Below, one piece after another: positions 24,697-34,691 of a stretch of 64,000 bases of DNA. A model generated the notes under the pieces. That model had not been told where the DNA came from. It searched no databases and saw only the letters and a list, made by a program, of their open reading frames with translations. The translations under genes were made by a program, and so were the position numbers. Position 1 is the first letter of the stretch. Every line of letters begins with the position of its first letter. The stretch is from Lelliottia amnigena. Its GTDB lineage: Bacteria > Pseudomonadota > Gammaproteobacteria > Enterobacterales > Enterobacteriaceae. Where the stretch lies: positions 2,852,001 through 2,916,000 of the forward strand of contig LR134135.1 in the NCBI GenBank assembly GCA_900635465.1, in the 5' to 3' direction.

Positions 24697-26730
24697 ATGA
24701 CTCAAGTCGCGAAAAAAATTCTGGTAACGTGCGCACTGCCGTACGCAAACGGTTCAATCCACCTCGGCCACATGCTGGAGCATATCCAGGCTGATGTCTG
24801 GGTCCGTTACCAGCGAATGCGCGGCCACCAGGTAAACTTCATCTGCGCAGACGATGCCCACGGCACACCGATCATGCTGAAAGCACAGCAGCTGGGCATG
24901 TCTCCAGAGCAGATGATTACCGAAATGAGTCAGGAGCATCAGACCGATTTTGCTGGCTTTGACATCAGCTACGACAACTATCACTCCACGCACAGCGACG
25001 AGAACCGCGAACTGTCGGAGCTTATCTACACCCGTCTGAAAGAGAACGGTTTTATTAAAAACCGCACCATCTCTCAGCTGTTCGATCCAGAAAAAGGCAT
25101 GTTCCTGCCGGATCGTTTCGTGAAAGGCACCTGCCCGAAATGTAAATCCCCGGATCAGTACGGCGATAACTGCGAAGTGTGCGGCGCAACTTACAGCCCA
25201 ACCGAGCTTATCGAGCCAAAATCCGTGGTGTCTGGCGCGACGCCAGTGATGCGTGATTCTGAACACTTCTTCTTTGACCTGCCGTCGTTTAGCGAAATGC
25301 TGCAGGCGTGGACACGCAGCGGTGCGCTACAGGAACAGGTCGCGAACAAAATGCAGGAGTGGTTCGAATCCGGTCTGCAGCAGTGGGATATTTCCCGCGA
25401 TGCGCCTTACTTCGGTTTTGAAATTCCCGACGCGCCGGGCAAATATTTCTACGTCTGGCTCGATGCGCCAATTGGCTACATGGGCTCGTTCAAGAACCTG
25501 TGCGACAAGCGCGGCGATACCACGAGCTTTGAGGAATACTGGAAGAAAGATTCCGACGCCGAGCTGTATCACTTCATCGGCAAAGACATCGTTTATTTCC
25601 ACAGCCTGTTCTGGCCCGCCATGCTGGAAGGCAGCGGCTTCCGTAAACCGACAAATCTGTTCGTCCACGGTTATGTCACGGTGAATGGCGCGAAGATGTC
25701 CAAATCTCGCGGTACGTTCATTAAAGCCAGCACCTGGCTGAATCACTTTGACGCCGACAGTCTGCGCTATTACTACACCGCGAAGCTCTCGTCTCGCATT
25801 GATGATATCGACCTGAATCTGGAAGACTTCGTCCAGCGCGTGAACGCAGACATCGTGAATAAAGTAGTCAACCTGGCGTCCCGTAACGCAGGCTTTATCG
25901 GCAAGCGTTTTGACGGTGTGATGGCGGCTGAACTGGCCGATCCGGCGCTGTATAAAACCTTCACCGACGCAGCGGCGACCATTGGCGAAGCGTGGGAAGC
26001 GCGTGAGTTCGGCAAAGCCGTACGCGAAATCATGGCCCTGGCCGATCTGGCAAACCGCTATGTCGATGAGCAGGCACCGTGGGTTGTCGCGAAGCAAGAA
26101 GGCCGCGATGCGGATCTGCAGGCGATTTGCTCTATGGGCATCAACCTGTTCCGCGTGCTGATGACCTATCTGAAGCCCGTTCTGCCAACGCTCTCTGAAC
26201 GTGCAGAAGCATTCCTGAACACCGAACTGACCTGGGATGCTATTCAGCAGCCGTTGCTCAGCCACAAGGTGAACACCTTTAAAGCGCTGTATAACCGTAT
26301 CGAAATGAAACAGGTTGAAGCGCTGGTTGAGGCGTCTAAAGAAGAAGTGAAAGCCGCTGCGGCTCCGGCGACGGGCCCGCTGGCGGATGACCCGATTCAG
26401 GAAACCATCACTTTTGACGATTTCGCAAAAGTCGATTTGCGCGTCGCGCTGATTGAAAATGCAGAATTCGTTGAAGGCTCCGACAAGCTGCTGCGCCTGA
26501 CGCTGGATCTGGGTGGTGAAAAGCGTAACGTCTTCTCAGGCATTCGCTCTGCCTATCCCGATCCGCAGGTGCTGATTGGTCGCCAGACGGTGATGGTTGC
26601 TAACCTTGCGCCGCGCAAAATGCGTTTCGGCATCTCTGAAGGGATGGTGATGGCTGCAGGCCCTGGCGGGAAAGATATCTTCCTGTTAAGCCCTGACGAA
26701 GGTGCCAAGCCTGGTCAGCAGGTGAAATAA
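24697..26730 (+). CDS. metG: Methionyl-tRNA synthetase
   Basis: Class-I aminoacyl-tRNA synthetase charging initiator and elongator tRNA-Met. From the ATG at 24697 it has 677 residues, equal to E. coli; the in-frame ATG three codons earlier (24688) is less likely. The HIGH-like motif is HLGH near 21-24, the zinc knuckle [18 protein letters not shown] near 145-161, the KMSKS loop near 333, and the C-terminal dimerising tRNA-binding domain covers about 575-677. An essential gene with no sign of damage. Confidence 0.97.
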   Translation: MTQVAKKILVTCALPYANGSIHLGHMLEHIQADVWVRYQRMRGHQVNFICADDAHGTPIMLKAQQLGMSPEQMITEMSQEHQTDFAGFDISYDNYHSTHSDENRELSELIYTRLKENGFIKNRTISQLFDPEKGMFLPDRFVKGTCPKCKSPDQYGDNCEVCGATYSPTELIEPKSVVSGATPVMRDSEHFFFDLPSFSEMLQAWTRSGALQEQVANKMQEWFESGLQQWDISRDAPYFGFEIPDAPGKYFYVWLDAPIGYMGSFKNLCDKRGDTTSFEEYWKKDSDAELYHFIGKDIVYFHSLFWPAMLEGSGFRKPTNLFVHGYVTVNGAKMSKSRGTFIKASTWLNHFDADSLRYYYTAKLSSRIDDIDLNLEDFVQRVNADIVNKVVNLASRNAGFIGKRFDGVMAAELADPALYKTFTDAAATIGEAWEAREFGKAVREIMALADLANRYVDEQAPWVVAKQEGRDADLQAICSMGINLFRVLMTYLKPVLPTLSERAEAFLNTELTWDAIQQPLLSHKVNTFKALYNRIEMKQVEALVEASKEEVKAAAAPATGPLADDPIQETITFDDFAKVDLRVALIENAEFVEGSDKLLRLTLDLGGEKRNVFSGIRSAYPDPQVLIGRQTVMVANLAPRKMRFGISEGMVMAAGPGGKDIFLLSPDEGAKPGQQVK

Positions 26731-26734
26731 ATAA

Positions 26735-26764
26735 AAAGCCGGAGATAATCTCCGGCTTTTTTTA
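26735..26764. terminator. Bidirectional terminator between metG and yehS
   Basis: AAGCCGGAGA pairs with TCTCCGGCTT around AATA-type loop bases, flanked by A on one side and seven T on the other, so it serves both convergent genes. It overlaps the yehS stop. Confidence 0.92.
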
Positions 26765-27229
26765 TGCTTTCTTATGCAAGCGGTTGGTCAGCCCGCGTAA
26801 GAAGTAACGCAAAAACTGGTCGCCGCATTCACGGTAATTCTTATGATCCGGCGCACGCATCATGGCGGTAATTTCCGGCATCGACACACGGAATTTCTGC
26901 TCGGCCATGATCGCCAGCACATCATCGGTTTTGAGGGAAAATGCGATACGCAATTTCTTCAACACAAGATTGTTGTTAACACGACGCTCTGGCGACAGCG
27001 GAGGCGTGTCTTCTGCCTTTCCGCGCTTATCGTAAATCAGGCCATTCAAAAACGACGAGAGAATGATGTCCGGGCAGCGAACAAAGCCCTCTTCGTCTTC
27101 TTTGGTTATCCAGCTGGTAATATTTGCCGGCGTAGTTTCCACTTCGGCGAGTGCGAGAATACGCACCAGATCGTTGTTATTCGATTTCAGGATGTAGCGC
27201 ACGCTACGAAGAATGTCGTTACTTAACAT
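26762..27229 (-). CDS. yehS: DUF1456-family protein YehS
   Basis: A 155-residue cytoplasmic protein matching E. coli YehS (156). Two repeats of a roughly 65-residue unit, beginning NDILRSVRYILKSNN and NNLVLKKLRIAFSLK, are the DUF1456 layout; both units contain an acidic and basic segment around an M-x-x-P-E/ITS-type motif. Function is unknown. Monocistronic; converges on metG and lies upstream of btsSR on the same strand. Confidence 0.9.
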   Translation of the reverse strand: MLSNDILRSVRYILKSNNNDLVRILALAEVETTPANITSWITKEDEEGFVRCPDIILSSFLNGLIYDKRGKAEDTPPLSPERRVNNNLVLKKLRIAFSLKTDDVLAIMAEQKFRVSMPEITAMMRAPDHKNYRECGDQFLRYFLRGLTNRLHKKA

Positions 27230-27274
27230 AATGCCTTCAGCTTTCGGTATTGCGATGGGTGCAGTGTACCAGTT

Positions 27275-27994
27275 TTACAGCCCAATCGCCTCTTTCAGGC
27301 TCTTGAGATAGCGGCGGCTCACCGGCACCGTCTGCCCTGCGCGTAACACCAGTTCGGCCTGGCCGTTCTCTTCCAGACGGATCTCTTTCAGATGTGCCAT
27401 GTTCACCAGATACTGGCGATGGCAGCGTATCAGCGGCGTACGGCTTTCGAGCGTGCGCAGCGTCAGCTCCGTAAAACCTTCCTTGCCTTCAGCGCTAGTG
27501 ACAAAAACACCGCTCATGCGGCTGCTGACGAAAGCCACATCGTCCATTTGCAGGAGATAAATTCGGCTATGTCCGGTGCAGGGAATGAATTTCAACGTCT
27601 GCTGATGTTCCGGTAGCAGCGAGACGTCCTGCACGGTACGCTCCTGACGTAAACGGTTAAGCGTCTTGTCGAGCCGCTTTTCTTCAATCGGTTTCAACAA
27701 ATAATCGAACGCATGCTCCTCGAATGCTTTCACCGCGTACTCATCAAACGCCGTCAGAAAAACGATATACGGGCGGTGTTCGGGGTCGAGCATTCCGACC
27801 ATTTCCAGACCGCTAATGCGCGGCATCTGAATATCCAGGAAGAGTACGTCCGGGCGCAATTTATGCACTGCGCCAATAGCTTCTATCGCATTCGCGCATT
27901 CGCCCACAATCTCGATATCGTTCTGCTCCTGAAGCAGAACCCGCAGGTTTTCCCGCGCTAACGGCTCATCATCAACAATCAGCACTCTTAGCAT
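27275..27994 (-). CDS. btsR: Response regulator BtsR (LytTR type)
   Basis: Response regulator of the pyruvate-sensing BtsS/BtsR system, which in E. coli switches on the pyruvate importer btsT. The receiver domain (1-120) has VDDEP near 7-11, phospho-acceptor D54 in LFLDIQMP and K near 105 in LLKPIE. The C-terminal LytTR DNA-binding domain (about 137-239) has [15 protein letters not shown] residues and [10 protein letters not shown]. The start is the ATG at 27994 (239 residues, as in E. coli), seven bases inside the end of btsS, so the pair is translationally coupled. Confidence 0.93.
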   Translation of the reverse strand: MLRVLIVDDEPLARENLRVLLQEQNDIEIVGECANAIEAIGAVHKLRPDVLFLDIQMPRISGLEMVGMLDPEHRPYIVFLTAFDEYAVKAFEEHAFDYLLKPIEEKRLDKTLNRLRQERTVQDVSLLPEHQQTLKFIPCTGHSRIYLLQMDDVAFVSSRMSGVFVTSAEGKEGFTELTLRTLESRTPLIRCHRQYLVNMAHLKEIRLEENGQAELVLRAGQTVPVSRRYLKSLKEAIGL

Positions 27995-29676
27995 ACGTTT
28001 TCCTCCAGCGGCAATCTTAAGGTAATACGGGTAAAGCTGTCTGCTTCGCAGGCGACGGTGATTCCGCAATCATCGCCAAAATGCGCGCGCAGGCGTTTGT
28101 CCACCAGGCTCATTCCCAACCCGCCTGCTACGGCTGCAGGCTGATAAAGCCCGGCATTATCTTCAATATCCAGCACCAGATGATGATTAAACTGGCTGGC
28201 CGTGATGCTAATTTCACCGGTGCCCAGCAGCTGAGACGTCCCGTGTTTAATCGCGTTTTCAACAATCGGCTGCAGAGTAAACGCCGGAAGATGCTGATGC
28301 GCTAATTCATCCGGCACAAATAACGACACCTGCAAGCGCGACTGGAATCGTGCTTTTTCAATTTGCAGATACGCATTCACATGCTCAATCTCATCAGCCA
28401 GCGTGACTATCTCCGACGGGCGTTTCAAATTCTTGCGGAAAAAGGTCGAGAGAAATTGCACCAGCTGTGCCGCCTGGTCACTGTCTCGTCGGATCACTGC
28501 TTTCAGCGTATTCAGGGCATTGAACAAGAAATGCGGATTCACCTGCGCATGCAGCAGTTTGATCTCTGACTGTGTCAGCAACGCCTTCTGCCGTTCATAT
28601 TGCCCGGCCAGGATTTGCGCCGATAACAGCTGTGCAATCCCCTCGCCTAAGGTGCGGTTGATGGAACTGAACAGGCGGTTTTTGGCCTCGTATAATTTAA
28701 TGGTCCCCATCACGTGCTGATTTTCACCCCGTAGCGGGATCACCAGCGTAGAGCCAAGCTTGCACTGGGGATGCAACGAGCAGCGATAAGGCACTTCGTT
28801 ACCGTCGGCGTAGACTACCTCGCCTGTTTCAATCGCCCGCAGCGTGTAAGCGGACGAAATGGGCTTACCCGGTAAATGATGGTCGTCACCGGTTCCGGTA
28901 AACGCCAGTAATCGTTCGCGGTCGGTAATGGCGACGGCACCGATATCCAGCTCCTGATACAGCACCTGCGCCACTTTCATGCTGTTCTCTTCGTTAAAAC
29001 CCTGGCGCAAAATGCCTTCTGTCGACGCGGCGACTTTTAACGCCGTGGAGGAAAATGCCGAGGTGTATTTTTCAAACATGGCGCGCTTGTCGAGCAGGAT
29101 GCGCATGAACAACGCCGCACCCACAGTATTAGTCACCATCATCGGTGCCGCGATGCTGCTGACCAAATGCAGCGCATCTTCAAAGGGACGCGCAATCAGC
29201 AAGATGATCAGCATTTGGGCCAGCTCGGCCACAAGCGTAATCGCCCCCGCGGTCAGCGGGCTAAAAACTTTATCCGGGCGACCGCGTTTGATCATATAGC
29301 TGTGAACCAGACCGCCGAGCAATCCCTCAACAATGGTGGAGATCATACAGCTCAACGCCGTCATCCCGCCCATCGAATAGCGATGTAATCCGCCGGTTAA
29401 TCCCACCAGGCCACCGACAAGCGGGCCGCCGAGCAACCCGCCCATCACGGCACCGATAGCGCGAGTATTGGCGATGGAATCTTCGATATGAAGACCAAAA
29501 TAGGTCCCCAGAATGCAGAAAATGGAGAAAGTGACGTAGCAAAGTAGTTTGTGCGGGAGGCGAACGGTCACCTGCATCAGCGGAATAAACAGCCGCGTTT
29601 TACTCATCAGCCACGCGATGACCAAAAACACACACATCTGCTGAAGCAGCAGCAACACCAGATTAAATTCGTACAT
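27988..29676 (-). CDS. btsS: Pyruvate-sensing histidine kinase BtsS (LytS type)
   Basis: Inner-membrane sensor kinase of 562 residues from the ATG at 29676 (five codons after an upstream ATG). Residues 1-200 form the 5TMR-LytS membrane sensor with [23 protein letters not shown]-like domain (about 220-345) follows, then the kinase: phospho-acceptor histidine in [13 protein letters not shown] near 380 and the ATP-binding residues [10 protein letters not shown] and [11 protein letters not shown]. Overlaps btsR by seven bases. It should respond to extracellular pyruvate. Confidence 0.93.
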   Translation of the reverse strand: MYEFNLVLLLLQQMCVFLVIAWLMSKTRLFIPLMQVTVRLPHKLLCYVTFSIFCILGTYFGLHIEDSIANTRAIGAVMGGLLGGPLVGGLVGLTGGLHRYSMGGMTALSCMISTIVEGLLGGLVHSYMIKRGRPDKVFSPLTAGAITLVAELAQMLIILLIARPFEDALHLVSSIAAPMMVTNTVGAALFMRILLDKRAMFEKYTSAFSSTALKVAASTEGILRQGFNEENSMKVAQVLYQELDIGAVAITDRERLLAFTGTGDDHHLPGKPISSAYTLRAIETGEVVYADGNEVPYRCSLHPQCKLGSTLVIPLRGENQHVMGTIKLYEAKNRLFSSINRTLGEGIAQLLSAQILAGQYERQKALLTQSEIKLLHAQVNPHFLFNALNTLKAVIRRDSDQAAQLVQFLSTFFRKNLKRPSEIVTLADEIEHVNAYLQIEKARFQSRLQVSLFVPDELAHQHLPAFTLQPIVENAIKHGTSQLLGTGEISITASQFNHHLVLDIEDNAGLYQPAAVAGGLGMSLVDKRLRAHFGDDCGITVACEADSFTRITLRLPLEENVC

Positions 29677-29895
29677 AGCCGAAAACCGCACTTTCTAAAA
29701 ACGCGTAACATACACTGATGCACATTAACTTTCTTTGAAGCATTCCAAAAAAGCTGTAATTCGTGTCCGGTATCACATCGTTTACCCGGAGATAGTCCAT
29801 CCTTCGCATTATTTGTACAAAAAACGGTCGATTCTTCCTGGTTCGTGAATCAGCGTCTACAGTTATTCTGGGGATGCGCAAGCCAGGGGGCGAAC

Positions 29896-30627
29896 ATGGC
29901 GCTTTACACAATAGGTGAAGTGGCAGTGCTTTGTGAGATCAATCCCGTGACACTGCGAGCCTGGCAGCGACGGTATGGGTTATTGAAACCGCAGCGAACC
30001 GACGGTGGACACCGCCTGTTTAACGATGCGGATATTGACCGTATCCGCGAAATCAAAAGCTGGATCGATAATGGCGTACAGGTCAGCAAGGTTAAGTCGC
30101 TGTTAACCGAACACGAACCCGGTTGCCAGAGCGAATGGCGTGAGCATCAGGAAACCCTGCTACGGTTCCTGCAGGCTGGAAACCTTCAGCGCTTGCGCAC
30201 CTGGATCAAGGAACAGGGGCGGGATTATCCTGCCCAGACGTTGATCACTCACCTCTTTATTCCTCTTCGCCGTCGCCTCCAGTCCCAGCAACCGGCATTG
30301 CAGACGTTACTGAGCATGCTGGATGGCGTACTGATCAATTACATTTCCGTGTGCCTCTCATCGGCACGCAAGAAGAGCGGCAAAGATGCACTGGTCGTTG
30401 GCTGGAATGTGCACGATACCACACGTCTATGGCTTGAAGCGTGGATTGCGACTCAGCAAGGCTGGCGCGTCGACGTGCTGGCGCATTCCTTACCCAACCT
30501 TCGTCCGGAGCTGTTCGAAGGGCAAACGCTGCTTGTCTGGTGCGGCGATATTCCGACCGCCGCTCAGCAACAGCTCCTGAGCGAATGGCGAGAGCATGGC
30601 TATCCCGTCTTTACTCTCGGTCCGTAA
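29896..30627 (+). CDS. mlrA: MerR-like regulator MlrA
   Basis: Transcription activator of csgD, hence of curli and biofilm matrix. From the ATG at 29896 it has 243 residues, as in E. coli: the MerR helix-turn-helix MALYTIGEVAVLCEINPVTLRAWQRRYGLLKPQRTDGG is at 1-38, with a B12-binding-like effector domain in the C-terminal half (KDALVVGWNVHDTTRLWLEAW). An upstream frame would add 17 unconserved residues. Divergent from btsS, with about 220 bases shared for promoters. No terminator is obvious before yohO. Confidence 0.92.
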   Translation: MALYTIGEVAVLCEINPVTLRAWQRRYGLLKPQRTDGGHRLFNDADIDRIREIKSWIDNGVQVSKVKSLLTEHEPGCQSEWREHQETLLRFLQAGNLQRLRTWIKEQGRDYPAQTLITHLFIPLRRRLQSQQPALQTLLSMLDGVLINYISVCLSSARKKSGKDALVVGWNVHDTTRLWLEAWIATQQGWRVDVLAHSLPNLRPELFEGQTLLVWCGDIPTAAQQQLLSEWREHGYPVFTLGP

Positions 30628-30706
30628 TTTACCTTCACGGCATTTAATGGTTCATTAACAGACGTGCTTCACCGTATAATTGGACGGTTAACAAAAGGAG
30701 CACATC

Positions 30707-30820
30707 ATGAAGGCAACCAAAGTGGCCGCCATTACTCTCTTCGCCTTAATGGCTATCAGCGGCATCGGCGGCGTCATGCTGGCCGGTTATTCATTTATCG
30801 TGCGTGGCGGTGTCGGCTGA
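30707..30820 (+). CDS. yohO: Small inner-membrane protein YohO
   Basis: A 37-residue protein starting [17 protein letters not shown], with one transmembrane helix and the conserved core [13 protein letters not shown] shared with E. coli YohO (35 residues). AAGGAG lies seven bases before the ATG. Its last 26 bases overlap the 3' end of yehW on the other strand. Function is unknown. Confidence 0.88.
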   Translation: MKATKVAAITLFALMAISGIGGVMLAGYSFIVRGGVG

Positions 30821-31532
30821 TATACCGCGCCAGTCGTTCAAAACCACGATCGACCACAATCGCCGCCAGCGCAACGAGCACCGCGCCTTGCAGAATATAC
30901 GCGGTGTTAAATCCGCTCAGACCGATGATGATCGGCGTGCCTAACGTATTCGCCCCAACGGTTGATGCAATGGTCGCGGTGCCAATATTAATAATGACTG
31001 ACGTTCGGATCCCCGCCAGAATCACCGGGGCAGCAAGCGGCAGTTCTACCTTTCTCAGCCGCTGTCCGGCGCTCATGCCCATGCCTTCTGCGACGCTCAC
31101 CACCGCCGCTGGAACCGCCGTCAGTCCCGCCAGCGTCGCCTGTAAAATCGGCAACACGCCATACAATATCAGTGCAATAATCGCCGGTTCCTGACCAAAC
31201 CCGATCACCGGAACGGCAATGGCGAGCACCGCCACTGGCGGAAACGTCTGACCGATGGCAGCAATGGTCTCGACCAGCGGGCGAAACTCTTTGCCTGCGG
31301 GACGTGTTACCGCGATACCGGCGCCAACCCCCAGCACAATTGCGATCACGCTCGACACGCCCACCAGCCAGAAATGCGCCAGCGTCAGGCTGATAAAACT
31401 CTCCTGCAAATAAACCGGTCGCGGTAATTCAGGAAATAACGCGCCAAACAGCGCACCGCTATGCGGCATCCATCCCAATAACGCGACAAACACCACAACC
31501 AGCCATAGCAGCGGATCACGCATCCACTTCAT
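30795..31532 (-). CDS. yehW: ABC permease YehW (glycine-betaine type)
   Basis: Inner-membrane permease of the YehZYXW importer, a low-affinity glycine-betaine-type system. From the ATG at 31532 it has 245 residues starting [10 protein letters not shown], matching E. coli (243). It shows the binding-protein-dependent transport signature [23 protein letters not shown] near 140-165 and [10 protein letters not shown] near the end. The start lies 17 bases inside the end of yehX. Last gene of the operon osmF-yehY-yehX-yehW. Confidence 0.92.
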   Translation of the reverse strand: MKWMRDPLLWLVVVFVALLGWMPHSGALFGALFPELPRPVYLQESFISLTLAHFWLVGVSSVIAIVLGVGAGIAVTRPAGKEFRPLVETIAAIGQTFPPVAVLAIAVPVIGFGQEPAIIALILYGVLPILQATLAGLTAVPAAVVSVAEGMGMSAGQRLRKVELPLAAPVILAGIRTSVIINIGTATIASTVGANTLGTPIIIGLSGFNTAYILQGAVLVALAAIVVDRGFERLARYISRHRHAR

Positions 31533-32466
31533 GCGCCACCTCCCCTGCCAGCAGATCGCGAAAATGCAGCGTGCCGCACGGCGTCCCGTGCTCATCAACC
31601 ACCGGCAAGACTTCACATTGGTGGGCGACAAAGGCTGAAAGCGCATCACGCAGGCTCATCTGAATATGCAGCGCATCGCCCGTCACGGTGGCATTCTGAG
31701 GACGCAGATATTCCCCTACCGTGCGAAGCGAAAGCAGTCGGACGCCCAGTTCGCTGCGGCCAAAGAATTCGCGGACAAAATCCGTCGCCGGACGGGTTAA
31801 CAGTTCGAGCGGCGTTCCCTGCTGCACCACTTCACCGTTGTCCATCAATACCAGTCGGTCGGCAAGGCGCAGCGCTTCATCGATATCATGCGTCACCAGG
31901 ATAATGGTACGGCCCAGAATGCGGTGAATGCGCGTCATCTCGGTTTGCAACGCGCCGCGCGTGACCGGGTCCAGCGCACCAAAAGGCTCATCCATCAACA
32001 GCACCTGGGGATTCGCCGCCAGCGCCCGCGCCACGCCCACGCGCTGCTGCTGACCGCCGGAAAGCTGATGCGGGAAACGCTCGCGCAACTGCGGCTCAAG
32101 GCCCAGCAGCGCCATCAGTTCATCTAACCGCTCGGCGACTTTCTGCCGCGACCATTTTTGCAGTTGCGGCACGGTGGCAATATTCTGCGCGACCGTCCAG
32201 TGCGGGAACAGGCCAATCGACTGAATGGCATACCCCATGCGGCGGCGCAACTCCAGCACCGGCAGACTTCGGATCTCCTCTCCGGCAAAACGAATCATCC
32301 CGCTGTCATGTTCCACCAGCCGGTTGATCATCTTGAGCGTCGTGGATTTCCCGGAGCCGGAAGTGCCAATCAGCACTGAGAATGCCCCTTCTTCAAAGCG
32401 TAAATTGAGGTTGCGGACTGCGGGCTGACCGGCAAAATTCTTATTCACATTATGAAATTCAATCAT
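31516..32466 (-). CDS. yehX: ABC ATPase YehX (glycine-betaine type)
   Basis: Nucleotide-binding subunit of YehZYXW, 316 residues (E. coli 308). Walker [10 protein letters not shown] is near 34-42, the signature [15 protein letters not shown] near 138, Walker [14 protein letters not shown] near 158 and the switch histidine in [14 protein letters not shown]. The C-terminal 60 residues ([21 protein letters not shown]) form a CBS-type module, often used for ionic-strength sensing in betaine importers. Overlaps yehY by eight bases. Confidence 0.93.
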   Translation of the reverse strand: MIEFHNVNKNFAGQPAVRNLNLRFEEGAFSVLIGTSGSGKSTTLKMINRLVEHDSGMIRFAGEEIRSLPVLELRRRMGYAIQSIGLFPHWTVAQNIATVPQLQKWSRQKVAERLDELMALLGLEPQLRERFPHQLSGGQQQRVGVARALAANPQVLLMDEPFGALDPVTRGALQTEMTRIHRILGRTIILVTHDIDEALRLADRLVLMDNGEVVQQGTPLELLTRPATDFVREFFGRSELGVRLLSLRTVGEYLRPQNATVTGDALHIQMSLRDALSAFVAHQCEVLPVVDEHGTPCGTLHFRDLLAGEVAHEVDA

Positions 32467-33619
32467 GATTTTTCCCTTTCAGCAGAGCGAGCCACAAGGC
32501 AAAGACGGCGTCAATGACCACCGCCAGCGCAATGGTTGGAATGACGCCAAGCAAAACTAAATCCAGCGCACTGCTGAGTAACCCCTGGAAAACCAGCGCC
32601 CCGAAACCGCCGGCACCAATCAGCGCCGCAATCACCGCCATACCGACGGTTTGTACCGTTACCACGCGCAGGCTGCGCAGCAGAAGCGGCAACGCGATGG
32701 GTAGCTGCACCTTCCAGAAGCGCTGACGCTGACTCATGCCCATCGCACTGGCGCTTTCCAGCACGTCCGGTGAAACCTGGCTTAACCCCGCCAGAACCCC
32801 GCGCGCCAATGGCAGCAATGCATATAGCACCAGCGCAATGAGCGCAGGCGTCAGCCCTGTGCCTGCGATACCCAATGATGAAAGCGCAGGAAATGATTTC
32901 ACCAGCCCGGCGAGCGGAGCAATCAGCAAACCAAAAAGGGCTACAGAAGGGATAGTCTGAATCACGTTAAGTACGGCAAAAACCGGCCCCTGACGAGAGG
33001 GATGACGATAACACCACATGCCAACAGGTACGCCGATCAGCAACGCCGGAATCAGCGTACCAAACAGAATGGTCAAATGCTGGACCAGCGCATCGTCAAA
33101 CACATCCTGGCGATTAGCGTACTCCTTCAGCAACGAAAGCGAATGTAGCTCGCCGCTAAACACGATCAGCAGCGGCACGATCCAGATCTGCGCATTCAGC
33201 AGCCAGCGCCAGAGCGGCTGCTGAGTGAGTCGGCGAATCGCATCGCTACAGCCCAACAGGCACAGGGCTATCCACAGCCACAATCCACTGCCGATTGACG
33301 TTCGTGCCAGCGGGCTTTCAACCGTGCTCAAATGCGTAGCGGCCAGACCGGCACTCCACACCAGTAACGCGAAAAGAGATTCGCACAGGAACAACGTGAG
33401 AATCAGCGACAGACGCCCCCGCCAGAACGACAGCAACGCCATCAGCACCAGAGACAGTCCCAACAACATGGGCGAAAATGCCCATATCTGCCAGACCGCA
33501 CGCCCTTCACCGGAAACCAGGCGATTAGGGGCAAAATTAACAAACGGCAACGCGCACGCTGCCAGCGCAAAGCACGCCAGCAGCAACAGTACACGGTTAT
33601 GACATTTTATTGGCACCAC
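32459..33619 (-). CDS. yehY: ABC permease YehY (glycine-betaine type)
   Basis: Larger permease of YehZYXW, 386 residues as in E. coli (385). About eight hydrophobic segments; the N-terminal half adds extra helices not present in YehW. The transport signature [23 protein letters not shown] is near 285-307 and the last helix runs near 355-378. Separated from osmF by nine bases and coupled to yehX. Confidence 0.93.
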   Translation of the reverse strand: MVPIKCHNRVLLLLACFALAACALPFVNFAPNRLVSGEGRAVWQIWAFSPMLLGLSLVLMALLSFWRGRLSLILTLFLCESLFALLVWSAGLAATHLSTVESPLARTSIGSGLWLWIALCLLGCSDAIRRLTQQPLWRWLLNAQIWIVPLLIVFSGELHSLSLLKEYANRQDVFDDALVQHLTILFGTLIPALLIGVPVGMWCYRHPSRQGPVFAVLNVIQTIPSVALFGLLIAPLAGLVKSFPALSSLGIAGTGLTPALIALVLYALLPLARGVLAGLSQVSPDVLESASAMGMSQRQRFWKVQLPIALPLLLRSLRVVTVQTVGMAVIAALIGAGGFGALVFQGLLSSALDLVLLGVIPTIALAVVIDAVFALWLALLKGKNHD

Positions 33620-33628
33620 TTTTCCCTG

Positions 33629-34546
33629 TTACTTTACGAGACCTTTTTGCTTCAGGTAATCGGCCGCCACTTTTTTAGCATCCAGCCCTTCCACAGCAAT
33701 GCTCGCGTTGAGCTGTTGCAGCGTTTTTTCATCAAGCGTTTCAAACACCGGCTTCAGCCAGTCGCCCATCTGCGGATAGGCTTTCAGCACCGCTTCACGT
33801 ACAACGGGCGCGGGCGCATAGATCGGCTGGACACCTTTTGGATCGGTGAGCGTTTGCAGCCCCAGCGCGGCAACCGGACCGTCTGTGCCGTACGCCATCG
33901 CGGCATTCACGCCTGATGTTTGCTGCGCTGCAGCTTTAATCGTCACCGCGGTGTCACCGCCAGCCAGAGACAGAAGCTGTTTCTGATCGAGTTTGAAATC
34001 GTACGCTTTTTCAAAGGCCGGTAACGCGTCCGGACGTTCGATAAATTCGGCCGATGCGGCGAGTTTAAAATCACCTTTATCTTTAAGATAACGGCTTAAA
34101 TCGTCGAGGGAGGTGAGTTTACCTTTCTCAGCCAGATCTTTGCGCACGGCAATGGTCCAGGTGTTGTTTGCCGGGGCTGGCGTCAGCCAGATGAGCTTAT
34201 TCTGCTCGGCGTCGAGTTTTTTCACTTTCTCGTAGCCTGCGCTGGCATTTTTCCACGCCGCATCGTTTTCATCTTTAAAGAAAAATGCGCCGTTGCCCGT
34301 GTATTCCGGATAGATATCCAGTTCACCAGACGTGATCGCGCCGCGCACGACGGGCGTTGTACCAAGCTGCACTTTATTGACCGTTTTAACGCCGTGGCTT
34401 TCAAGAACCTGAAGAATAATATTGCCGAGCAAAGCCCCTTCGGTATCGATTTTCGATCCGACTTTTACCGGCTCAGCCGCCTGTAATGGCAGGCTTAACG
34501 CCGCCAGCAACGCCGCAGACCCTAAAACCCGCTTTGAAATTGTCAT
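33629..34546 (-). CDS. osmF: Periplasmic binding protein OsmF (YehZ)
   Basis: Substrate-binding protein of the YehZYXW importer, exported to the periplasm: residues 1-23 are a signal peptide cut after LQA. The 305 residues match E. coli OsmF, with KVGSKIDTEGALLGNIILQVLESHG and PEYTGNGAFFFKDENDAAW. In E. coli it binds glycine betaine weakly and is induced by salt and RpoS. First gene of the operon; the promoter should lie in 34547-34650. Confidence 0.94.
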   Translation of the reverse strand: MTISKRVLGSAALLAALSLPLQAAEPVKVGSKIDTEGALLGNIILQVLESHGVKTVNKVQLGTTPVVRGAITSGELDIYPEYTGNGAFFFKDENDAAWKNASAGYEKVKKLDAEQNKLIWLTPAPANNTWTIAVRKDLAEKGKLTSLDDLSRYLKDKGDFKLAASAEFIERPDALPAFEKAYDFKLDQKQLLSLAGGDTAVTIKAAAQQTSGVNAAMAYGTDGPVAALGLQTLTDPKGVQPIYAPAPVVREAVLKAYPQMGDWLKPVFETLDEKTLQQLNASIAVEGLDAKKVAADYLKQKGLVK

Positions 34547-34653
34547 TCCGCTATCCTCATTTTTTATCGCCCTTATCAGAGGCTTGAGAGAAAAGCGTAG
34601 TTTAAAACGGGCAATTTAACCGACAAAATGCGTTATTAGCATAAGGTAAGAAC

Positions 34654-34676
34654 AATCCCCCGACTGGCGGGGGATT
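34654..34676 (-). terminator. Stem-loop after bglX
   Basis: AATCCCCC (34654-34661) pairs with GGGGGATT (34669-34676). It lies just downstream of the bglX stop on the minus strand, with a T-rich but broken tail. Confidence 0.7.
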
Positions 34677-34691
34677 CAGGGGCAGGAGAAA

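Noticed and set aside
25327..26265. 312-codon minus-strand frame inside metG
   Set aside because: Antisense shadow of an essential, fully conserved gene; no motif or ribosome site.
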